Below, piece by piece: positions 39,301-48,030 of a stretch of DNA of 64,000 nt. Made by a program: the position numbers and the translations under genes. Source of the DNA: Nyssa sinensis (lineage: Eukaryota; Streptophyta; Magnoliopsida; Cornales; Nyssaceae); NCBI GenBank assembly GCA_008638375.1, contig CM018036.1, forward strand, positions 13,936,328 to 14,000,327, in the 5' to 3' direction. The notes beneath the pieces were generated by a model. The model was not told the origin of the DNA. It saw nothing but the letters and a program-made list of their open reading frames with translations, and made no database searches. Numbering within the stretch: position 1 is the stretch's first letter; each line of letters opens with the position of its first letter.

Positions 39301-40084
39301 ACAATCTCTTGAGGCGTACGATCAATTATATTCCTTGGCATGTAGTCCTGATCAAAGGATATCCCGCTACACACGTTTAATTGTTGATGGTGTTCGATTT
39401 TACACGAGGGACTGTGAGGTCAGTCGGCGAACACAGAATAGCGAGGTCCTTGTTGAAGGAAATTGTGACGGAGGACAAACTATAGAGTACTATGGTGTTT
39501 TACAAGACATCATACAGTTAAATTATTGCTACGATCATTTTGTGTATATTTTTAAATGTGATTGGTGGGATGTAAGTAATAAGAAGATTGGAATGTAGAT
39601 TGATAAGCACTTCATAAGTGTTAATACGTCACGTACGGCATTTAAAGATGATCCGTATGTTTTGGCATCGGTTGCAAAACAATTTTTCTATTTGAAGGAT
39701 GCAAAAATAAGAGGTGATTGGCATGTTGTCCAAAAAATAAAAACTAAAAATGTTTATGATGTCCTAGAAGTTGGCGAGGGAGATGAAGAGTTGGAGAGGA
39801 TTGAGAAGGCAACACAAGAAGAGTCTCAAACTGCCCACGATAGTGTTGTCCGGCATGATCAGGGAGATGTTAGTTTGTATCGGTTGAATAGAACTGATGT
39901 AGAACCAGTTCATGTCATAGCTTCCGACGTCACCAATACCACACAATTAGATCTGAGGGATGCAATGTTCATTAATGATGATGATGACGAGGAAAGTGAT
40001 TTTGATGATGATACATTGTTAGAGTATTGTACCGAGAATGAAGAAAATTCAAGTTCAGATGGTGATACAAACTCAGATGAATAA
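36397..40084 (+). pseudogene. TNP2: TNP2-type CACTA transposase (copy 2), full-length but with nonsense codons
   Basis: From the ATG at 36,397 one frame runs to 38,636 without a frameshift. In order it shows a Transpos_assoc-like N-terminus (IKCPCRRCNNR, PF13963), the Transposase_21 region (NVRLGLACNGFNPFG, then LDVMHIEKNICDNVLGT) and a DUF4218-like block (LTDDISTTLTELGCFFREL). Then come introns and a DUF4216-like block (FYLKDAKIRGDWHVVQKI) with an acidic tail ending at 40,082-40,084. In-frame stops lie at 36,607, 36,799, 37,318, 37,759 and 39,596, and a frameshift near 38,765-38,785. At 39,596 copy 1 has CAG where copy 2 has TAG. The protein would excise and insert CACTA elements in the nucleus; this copy cannot supply it. 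Confidence 0.9.
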
Positions 40085-40109
40085 TTATAATAGGTGTTAC
40101 ATGATATCA

Positions 40110-40225
40110 GATCAAGTGTAATGGATTTTCAATTTTATGATGTAATGGATATTCAATTTTATGATGTAATGAATATTCAATTTTATGATGTAATAGATTT
40201 TAATTTTTATGATGTAATGGAATTT
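40110..40225. repeat. Short tandem repeat TTTTATGATGTAAT (copy 2)
   Basis: Four to five ~23-26-bp units lie between the transposase stop and the second gene, as in copy 1 at 25,700-25,825. Confidence 0.8.
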
Positions 40226-40248
40226 ACTTTTAAACTTTCTTTTTAGAT

Positions 40249-41735
40249 ATGGTTGGACCAGGATCACACAGACGCGTAGCCCCGGTGGACCCATCGACCC
40301 CTTCCCCTTCCTCTTTCTCTACAGGATCGACCGATCCTTGCCATTGATGGTATGGATAGTTCCATTTTGTATTAATGATTATATAAATATAGGTACTAAT
40401 TGTTTCTATTTTATTGTTTCTAAAGTTTCGGCCACCACCTCTACACGAGGGCCCGGTAGGTCAAAGAATCAGAGTTTGCAAACACAAATGGAGGCAACAG
40501 GGGGCTCGTGACTTTAGATTGAGCTACCTGAGGACTTGTTGAAGCCCGTTGGTGGGTGGGCACAGCAGTTCACCACAGAGGTCGGCATCATTTGCCGACT
40601 ACGCGCCCCACTCCATATTAGTGACTAAAGTCTCGTCACTCAGAAGAGCTACGGGATATTCATGCACAGATCCTAGTATGTCTTTTATTATTGTGTTGAG
40701 CTAAATTTTAACATTTCTAATGCCGTAATGTTTTGACAATGACATGTTTTACAAGAGAAGTTTGACATCGATCTCCACCTACCTCACGTAGCGAAGGCAG
40801 TGAACCGTTACCTTGGGAGTCCGTTTCAAGGACTATCGACACCGTCTCCACATGCACTACGAGGCAGAGGTGGCAGCCGGTAGATAGCCCTGCGACAGAC
40901 CCTACAGGGGGGTGACGGTGGAGGATTGGATGTTACTGTGCGACCAGTTTCGCAAGTGATGCATTTTAGGTAAAAATTGTCAAAATTACTTTTGTTGTCT
41001 GGTTTAAATCAGTATCATTTATACTAACTTTCTTTGTTTTGGCCAAGTGTAGGAGCTGAGCAAGAAGAATAGCAAGAGTAGAAATAAGCAAAAGGTGACC
41101 CACTGTGGTGGATCATGTTCTTTTGTACAATATAGGCATGATATGGTAAGTTAATAAATGTATCAAGTTATTATTGTATAATCTATTCATGAAATCAATC
41201 TTCTTAAGCTACTATTTATTTGCTCCAGCGAGACCAGGACACCAGTGCACCACCCAGCCCTATTGAATTGTGGCACAGGACGCACTACAACCCCAATAAG
41301 GGTTAGGCTGGGCTTGAAACATAGTGGCTTTATGTAAGTTTTTATGTAACTTGCCACAGTATTACTAATTTAATATTAATCTAAAGTTATAAAAGTAGTA
41401 ACATATATTTATGTTTTTATAGGAAGGAGATGGTCCGGCTAGTGTGCTCAGCCTACAACTGAGGGTCAGGATCCGCCGACCGAATGACCAGATACAGGAG
41501 ACTGTTCTGGGCAAGAGGTGTGGCTATGTGCGTGGCTTAGGGATTGGGATGGCACCGACAACAATCAGTCCTTTGAGAGTGAAGCTAGGGCACACGCAAC
41601 CACTGAGGCAGTTCAACTGAGAGAATGTAGAGCTAGCGGTATAAAGTAAATATCCTCGAGGAGCGATATTCCCAGCTAGAGGCTCTTGTGCAGACGATGC
41701 TCAGCCAGCAGCGTGACTCTTCACAACCTTGGTAA
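40249..41735 (+). pseudogene. Second CACTA gene region, Transposase_24-like (copy 2)
   Basis: It starts at ATG 40,249 (MVGPGSHRRVAPVDPS) after TTTTTAG. Exon-like pieces separated by AT-rich gaps read FKDYRHRLHMHYEAEVAAG, VTVEDWMLLCDQFRK, KNSKSRNKQKVTHCGGS and SPIELWHRTHYNPNKG. Their order matches PF03004 (Ptta/En/Spm second protein), whose TNPA-like role is thought to be binding the subterminal repeats. Stops (for example after AAGR near 40,884) and frame breaks make it defective. Beyond 41,480 the reading is unclear. The assignment rests on motif order and position. Confidence 0.55.
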
Positions 41736-41784
41736 GTTTTTAAAATTATATACTTCGCTGGATTTATTATTTATAGAAAATGTT

Positions 41785-43895
41785 ACGTAAACCCCATCAC
41801 ACACCTTACATATAATAAAATAGACTTGCACGAACATACAGGCACTCGGTTCGGATGTCCTGGTTTGGAACTTATGCAAGTTTCAGCTTCAAAAAGGTCC
41901 TATTTTGGGGTTTTGACAGACCAAAATGCTGAATATCGGCCTAACTACACCGAAACCCCATCACACACCTCAAAAATGATAAAATAGAGTTGCACGAAAC
42001 TTACGGCACTCGGTTCGGATGCCCGGTTTGAAACTTATGCAAGTTTCAGCTTCAAAAAGGCCATTTTGGGGTTTTGACAGACCCAAATGCCGAATATCGG
42101 CCTAACTACACCGAAACCCCATCACACACCTCACAAATGATAAAATAGACTTGCACGAACTTACGGCACTCGGTTCGGATGCCCGGTTTGAAACTTATGC
42201 AAGTTTCAGCTCAAAAAGGCCCATTTTGGGGTTTTGACAGACCAAAATGCCGATATCGGCCTAACTACAAAAACCCATCACACACCTCACAAATGATAAA
42301 ATAGACTTGCACGAACTTACGGCACTCGGTTCGGATGCCCGGTTTGAAACTTATGCAAGTTTTAGCTTAAAAAAGGCCCATTTTGGGGTTTTGACAGACC
42401 AAAATGTCGGATATCGGCCTAACTAAACCAAAACCCCATCACACACCTCAAAAATGATAAAATATACTTGCATGAACTTACGGCACTCGGTTCGGATGCC
42501 CGATTTGAAACTTATGCAAGTTTCAGCTTCAAAAAGGCTCATTTTGGGGTTTTGACATACCAAAATGCAGGATATCAGCCTAAATACACTGAAATCATAT
42601 CACACACCTCACAAATGATAAAATAGACTTGCACGAACTTACGACACTCGGTTCGGATGCTCGGTTTGAAACTTATGCAAGTTTCAGCTTCAAAAAGGCC
42701 CATTTTGGGGTTTTGACAGACCAAAATGTCGGATATCGGCCTAACTAAACCGAAACCCATCACACACCTCAAAAATAATAAAATATACTTGCACGAACTT
42801 ACAGCACTCGGTTCGGATGCCCGATTTGAAACTTATGCAAGTTTCAGCTTCAAAAAGGCCCATTTTGGGGTTTTGACATACCAAAATGCAGGATATCAGC
42901 CTAAATACACTGAAATCATATCACACACCTCAAAAATGATAAAATAGACTTGCACGAACTTACAGCACTCGGTTCGGATGCCCGGTTTGAAACTTATGCA
43001 AGTTTCAGCTCTAAAAAGGCCCATTTTGGAGTTTTGACAGACCAAAATTTCGTTTATCGGCCTAACTACACCGAAACCCCATCACACACCTCACAAATGA
43101 TAAAATAGACTTGCACGAACTTACGGCACTCGGTTCGGATGTCCGGTTTGAAACTTATGCAAGTTTCAGCTCAAAAAGGCCCATTTTGGGTTTTGACAGA
43201 CCAAAATGCCGGATATCGGCCTAACTACACAAAACCCATCACACACCTCAAAAATGATAAAATAGACTTGCACGAACTTACGGCACTCGGTTCGGATGTC
43301 CGGTTTGAAACTTATGCAAGTTTCAGCTCAAAAAGGCCCATTTTGGGTTTTGACAGACCAAAATGCCGGATATCGGCCTAACTACAGAAACCCCATCACA
43401 CACCTCAAAAATGATAAAATAGACTTGCACGAACTTACGGCACTCGGTTCGGATGCCCGGTTTGAAACTTATGCAAGTTTCAGCTTCAAAAAGGCCCATT
43501 TTGGGGTTTTGACAGACCAAAATGCCGATATCCCTAACTACACCGAAACCCATCACACACCTCAAAAATGATAAAATAGACTTGCACGAACTTACGGCAC
43601 TCGGTTCGGATGCCCGGTTTGAAACTTATGCAAGTTTCAGCTCAAAAAGGCCATTTTGGGGTTTTGACAGACCAAAATGCCGGATATCGGCCTAACTACA
43701 CCGAAACCCATCAACACCTCAAATGATAAAATAGACTTGCACGAACTTACGGCACTCGGTTCGGATGCCGGTTTGAAACTTATGCAAGTTTCAGCTTCAA
43801 AAAGGCCCATTTTGGGTTTTGACAGACCAAAATGCCGGATATCCCTAACTACACCGAAACCCATCACACACCTCACAAATGATAAAATAGACTTA
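41785..43895. repeat. ~160-bp tandem array inside CACTA copy 2, about 13-14 units
   Basis: The marker TCACACACCT recurs at 41,797, 41,961, 42,122, 42,278, 42,439, 42,600, 42,760, 42,921, 43,082, 43,239, 43,396, 43,553 and 43,864 (one unit at 43,711 has a variant). Spacing is 153-164 bp. Units are far more alike than in copy 1, and later units share small deletions (157-bp class), pointing to recent local amplification. ORFs of 65-91 aa through it are repeat by-products. Confidence 0.95.
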
Positions 43896-44335
43896 TGCTA
43901 CTTTATGCCGTTCTACATTTATGCATGCAAAAAAAAAAAAATACCTATTCACTTCTATGTTTATATATATTTAATAATTGTTCTAAATATATCATTTGAT
44001 CTTTATTTTCGATTGATTGGGAATATTGTCACGCCGTCTTTATGTTTTGCATCGGAACTTGTTATTTTTATTTATTTTTTTTTTCTCCTTTCATGGACAT
44101 ATGTAGTTACATTTTGGAGACAATTTTTAATTTTTCTATTTATTATTAAATTGTACTTTTATTAATGTACATAATTAGTTTAATATATGAATGTATTTTT
44201 CTTTTTTAATATATTCGTTTCAGAATGCTTGGATATTATTGTATATCAGGATGGATGATTGATACAGGTTTAAACAGGAATAAAATAACAAATAAAAAAA
44301 AAAAAAAACAAATATGCTTTAAAAAAAAAAAAAAC
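43896..44335. other. Spacer before the right CACTA end (copy 2)
   Basis: AT-rich and non-coding, with A runs at about 43,930 and 44,295-44,335. The sequence parallels 29,346-29,764 of copy 1. Confidence 0.6.
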
Positions 44336-44874
44336 TGTTAGCGACGCACACCAATGCGTCGCTAAAAGTAAAATTCAATTTAAATAGAGACTATTAGTGA
44401 CGCACATTGGGCGTCGCTAATAATGACTATTAGCGAAGGAACATATGGCATCGCTAATAAAAAACAACTATTAGCGACGGATACTATGCGTCGCTAATAG
44501 TGCATTTTAGCGACGCACTACTGTGCGTCGTTAATAGTGACTTTTAGCGACTGCCCAGTGTATGTCGCTAATGGGACTTTTAGCGATGCCCTTTGTGCGT
44601 CGCCAATAGTCATTTTTAGCGACTGCCCAGTGCATCCTTGTGTAGTATTTGCTGACACTTGTCCCCAAATATTGGCGACGTATAGTAGGCGTCGCTAATA
44701 GTCACCTTCAGCTGACACCAACGGGTTTGTGCGTCGCCTAATACTATTAGCGACGCCACTATTTGTGATGCCTTAGCTACACACGATTGTGCATCGCAAA
44801 AGATCTTTAGCGACGCGTAATGGCACTATTAGCGAAGCACGCATGCGTCGCTAATAGTGCCTTTTGTTGTAGTG
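44336..44874. repeat. Right subterminal repeats and terminus of CACTA copy 2
   Basis: About twenty TTAGCGACGC / GCGTCGCTAA words lie in alternating orientation and end in GCGTCGCTAATAGTGCCTTTTGTTGTAGTG. They are denser and longer here than on the left side (about 540 versus 320 bp), an asymmetry also known from En/Spm. Confidence 0.9.
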
Positions 44875-44877
44875 CCA

Positions 44878-45640
44878 TTAAATCTATACTTTGATCAATG
44901 AATTCTAAAATGTTTTCTTCTTCTTCTTTATTTTCTTCTAACTCCTTGTGATGGTAGTCTTCATGGTATGGAAAAATTGGTTCTTCGCTTTCTATGACAA
45001 AAGAGTTTTCTATAAGGATAGGGCACGTCCTTTGCAAGCATATATAGGCACATCTTCCAATGGTATAATATCTACAACTTTATAACTTAAAGTAGTCTCA
45101 ATAATTTTAGATTTTTCTTGTACTTTTTTCTTGGTACTTTTCCATATTGGCCTACATTTATCTTCTAAAATCTGGAAATAATTTTTTGGCAAAAATCTAA
45201 TCATCAACAAGTTCATCATTCTTGACCATGAACGAATGCACTTTTTACATTATAATTGTCTGTGCCTCTGAAAATCAAACAACCATTTTTTCGAGAATCC
45301 AATGAGTTTATATTCTACCCAAAAATATTATTTTTCTTCTAAAAGTCTCAAATCATTAAAGAAATCATCCAAATCATAAACCCAATTATGAAAATCTTCA
45401 AGATAAAAATTACCATCAAAATCTAGAAGTCTTTCGTAATTACGAATAGTTCTGTCTTCAAGCTGGCCTCGGCCAAATCTTTCAGTGCGGTTCCTATCAA
45501 CTGAAAGATTTATAAGAGCATTAAGATTGAGTCGCTTGAGTGTCTGTTATATCGCACCATGTTGATCTTTGATCTATGCAAACAGTTGCCCCTGTTCATC
45601 AATCGTCGCCTATAAAACCTCCATTCCACAATAAATGTCA
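44878..45640 (-). pseudogene. gag-like remnant of the gypsy-like element
   Basis: On the - strand, frames near 45,345-45,480 read FYLEDFHNWVYDLDDFF after an RNYERLLDFDG lead. This resembles the start of a plant gypsy capsid domain, where a W-centred motif precedes a hydrophobic helix. Next come MIRFLPKNYFQILEDKC (near 45,200) and an acidic glutamate-rich stretch (44,878-45,037). The frames are interrupted. The acidic reading frame runs into the CACTA insertion point, and the matching frame resumes at the other side (32,804 downwards) to a stop near 32,680. The gag assignment is inference from motif style. Confidence 0.45.
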
Positions 45641-45687
45641 ATGGAATTTTTTATACCCTCTCTACTAATTGCCATCAAGTCACCAGA

Positions 45688-46099
45688 TGATGCAAAAAAA
45701 AAAAAAATATGGAAAGAAGAATTGAACACATCGAATTTCTTAGTAACAAAGTAACATGGGGACTTCTCACCCAACAAGAAAAACTAATTCTCTAAAATTC
45801 ATAATTAATATTTATTGATAAAAAAATATAATCATAAAGACATATTACATCATATTTATAGTGCTAGAATATTCCTATTTTTATTAGGAAATTAAAACTC
45901 CTATTTTTATACTAATCCTATTATAATAAAGACTAACAATTCGAATAAAAAATTACTAATTTTTATATTTTCTATATTAATTATAATAAAATAAAAAATA
46001 GACAAATTAAGAATAAATCAAAATTAAAAACTAAATAATCTTAATACAATTCTAAAATAATTTTTTTATATTTAAAATCTCAGTATTTATCTTTCATCA
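45688..46099 (-). repeat. 5' LTR of the gypsy-like element
   Basis: This is the partner of 32,039-32,451, with a poly-A expansion near its left end (45,692-45,705). Just inside it, on the - strand, the sequence reads TCTGGTGACTTGATGGC. The TGG start could be a primer-binding site, but the tRNA was not identified. The LTR ends 742 bp before the MADS-box start codon. Confidence 0.82.
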
Positions 46100-46841
46100 T
46101 CATGTCATGAGTAACTCTGTTCTCCACACTAAGGGTATATATAATTTATTTATTTTTTCAGTTTTAATATGCTCTCTCTGTAATAATTGAGTTGTTGAAT
46201 TTCTGAGAATTAAAAACTCACATAAATTTGTGAAGTAGTGCTTTCCATTGGTAAAATAAAAAGTAAAAATAAAAATTCAGACTAAAACTTGATGCATTTT
46301 CGTATTCAACCAATATACAAGGATATTTTTATACTACATGAAAAAAGCAGGCATACAAGAGAGATCCACTAGTCGACACGTGTATACCATAGTTGGAATA
46401 TACCTTTATGGTTGGTGTTGACGTCCAGTAGATATTTCAAAGTAAAACAATAAACAAATATACTGTATTATCAATATACATGTATATATTTAGAGAGAGA
46501 GAGAGAGGGAGGGGAGGGAGAGAGAAACTTTCTATAATTTATCTAATTTTCAGGTGTGGTCCGTAGAGTTTGTCTGGATTCAGTGTAAAAATGCCGCTGG
46601 GTTTTAAAGTGAACTGAGCAAAGGACCAGGTAGAAGAAGGTAACCAAAGATAGGCTGCCCCAGGGTTTCCATTTCTCTCTCTTGTTTCTCTTTTTTTATT
46701 TTTATTTTTTTTTCTACTGTTTTCTTATCTCATTTGGTGCCCTTAAAGACACAGACACTTCTAAAAGTCGTTCAGCTCTTAACTAAGAGTAGAACAGAGA
46801 GAGAAAGAGAGTTACTTTTAGAGAGAGAAAGAGAGAGAGAA
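46100..46841 (+). promoter_or_regulatory. Short upstream region and leader of the MADS-box gene
   Basis: Only 742 bp separate the retrotransposon from the start codon. A palindromic G-box ACACGTGT lies at 46,376-46,383. GA microsatellites lie at about 46,494-46,525 and 46,797-46,840, the latter directly before the ATG, as is frequent in plant leader sequences. A pyrimidine-rich stretch covers 46,670-46,720. No confident TATA box or CArG box (CC(A/T)6GG) was found; the transcription start is not known. Confidence 0.5.
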
Positions 46842-47026
46842 ATGGGGAGAGGAAGAGTAGAGCTCAAGAGGATAGAGAACAAAATAAACAGGCAGGTGAC
46901 ATTTTCCAAGAGAAGGAATGGACTTCTCAAGAAGGCTTACGAACTCTCTGTCCTCTGTGATGCTGAAGTTGCCCTCATCGTCTTCTCTAATCGTGGCAAG
47001 CTCTATGAGTTCTGTAGCAGCTCTAG
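46842..47026 (+). CDS. SEPALLATA-type MADS-box transcription factor, exon 1 (MADS domain)
   Basis: The ATG at 46,842 opens [20 protein letters not shown]. The complete DNA-binding and dimerisation MADS domain follows (residues 1-60: [20 protein letters not shown], then [16 protein letters not shown]), ending CSSS. The exon is 185 bp, the size conserved in this family, and ends AG before GTTTTA, leaving a split Ser codon. Residue pattern ([25 protein letters not shown]) points to the SEP/AGL2 class rather than AP1, AG or AGL6. Such proteins are nuclear E-class factors that bridge floral MADS tetramers on CArG boxes. Start choice is fixed by the canonical MGRGR. The frame is intact. Confidence 0.97.
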
Positions 47027-47759
47027 GTTTTATATCTCCTCACTCTCTTTCTCTGTGTAATATGTGTGTGTGTGTGTATATAGATATATATATATATATG
47101 TGTGCAGATATATGTATATTTATCACCAAAAAAACTTTTGCATATACAAGCACGAAGATGCGACCTTTGCTTCATTCTTTTCGTTTGATTCGGTTCATCT
47201 GCTTGCGAGCTGATAATATATGTGTTTCAGTTTTGCCTTTCTGCAAGATCTGCATATTTTTTATCCTTCCACAACAAAATTTCTAGTAGTTTCTTCTGTT
47301 GAATTTTCCCGATTTGTACAATTCATGTCTTGATCTGTTCTTCTATTAAGTGACTCTGATTTTGTTACATATTCACGTAAAATGTGGAGCTTTTTGTGAA
47401 TATTCTTGTGAAGATCTGATTTTTTTTTTAATTTGTTGTTTTACTTATTATTGAAAACTGGTTACACATTTTTAGGGTTTTTTTTCACATCGATTTTGTT
47501 TAGGTTTTACTGTTGGATTACACTACTAACCTATAAATATGATGATTTTTTTTCTTTTGATCTGAAGATATGGTATTTTAGATTTTTAAGTGTAGATTTG
47601 CTTTTTATTATTTTTTTACCATTAAAAATGGTTTATGGTGAGGTTTTAGGTCTTTCTGGTTAATAAAATTGTTTACACTTTTGTGCTAATTGCTATTTTT
47701 GTGGACAATAAAAAATTAATTGATAAGCTTGATTCACTGTTAAGATTTGATTTACAGAG

Positions 47760-48030
47760 ATGTGATGTTTTTGCAGTGTAAGTCTGGTCCATTAAATAGT
47801 TGTTATCAGAGAGAGAGAGAGTGAAAGAAAAGCCTGCGTGGTTGGTACTTTATGTCTAAGGCTGCAGATCCCCCTACAAAACCCTAAAGAACTTGTACTA
47901 TAAAATAATTTGCTGGAGCTCTATTTCTGATCCTCCTCCTTATATACTGTCTGCCCTTACTCTTTAGTTATTATTATCATTAAGTCATCCATCTCTTTGG
48001 ATTACAGACTTGCGGCTACCATTTGAAAAG
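47760..48030 (+). promoter_or_regulatory. Candidate regulatory block in intron 1
   Basis: This GC-richer stretch in a T-rich intron includes a GA run (47,811-47,821), GCCTGCGTGGTTGGTACTTT, GCTGCAGATCCCCCTAC and an ACCCTAAAG telo-box-like word, then a TATATACTG stretch. No ORF is maintained. It lies outside recognised transposons and looks less random than its surroundings. Conservation in other SEP genes is not tested here, so the role is inference. Confidence 0.25.

Larger units (their letters stand above)
32808..44874 (+). mobile_element. Structurally complete CACTA (En/Spm) transposon, copy 2, 12,067 bp
   Basis: The left end CACTACAACAAAA (32,808) and right end TTTTGTTGTAGTG (44,874) are perfect inverted repeats of 13 bp. 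They are flanked by CCA at 32,805-32,807 and 44,875-44,877, the 3-bp duplication diagnostic of CACTA elements. Inside, left to right: subterminal repeats, a leader region, a TNP2 transposase gene, a second Transposase_24-like region, a ~160-bp tandem array, a spacer and right subterminal repeats. Stops in the transposase make it non-autonomous, but its ends look competent for mobilisation in trans. Confidence 0.95.
32039..46099 (-). mobile_element. Gypsy-like non-autonomous LTR element (TR-GAG type), split by CACTA
   Basis: Two ~412-bp direct repeats (32,039-32,451 and 45,688-46,099) each begin TGATG and end CATCA. On the - strand the 3' end shows a CTCAAGGACGAGTTGTTTTC...GGGATATACC polypurine-like stretch before the left LTR, a layout typical of plant gypsy elements. 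The interior without the CACTA is only about 1.6 kb and carries a gag-like remnant but no protease, RT or integrase. The flanks AGAGG and TCATG do not match, so no clear target duplication is left. The inferred original length is about 2.0 kb. Confidence 0.75.

Noticed and set aside
42726..44165. Series of 65-162-aa ORFs resembling a repeat protein
   Set aside because: They arise from the ~160-bp tandem units; the unit length is not a multiple of three and frames change between units, so no real repeat protein is encoded.
32034..46104. 5-bp target duplication for the gypsy-like element
   Set aside because: The immediate flanks AGAGG and TCATG differ; an ATGAG word occurs near both sides but is offset, so I do not claim a duplication.
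46903..47286. 122-aa + strand ORF overlapping exon 1 in another frame
   Set aside because: It is a shifted reading of the MADS exon running into the intron microsatellite; the canonical MADS frame with matching exon phases is clearly the real one.
47611..47630. CCATTAAAAATGG in intron 1 as a CArG box
   Set aside because: It has nine A/T bases between CC and GG, longer than the accepted CArG core, so autoregulation cannot be claimed.
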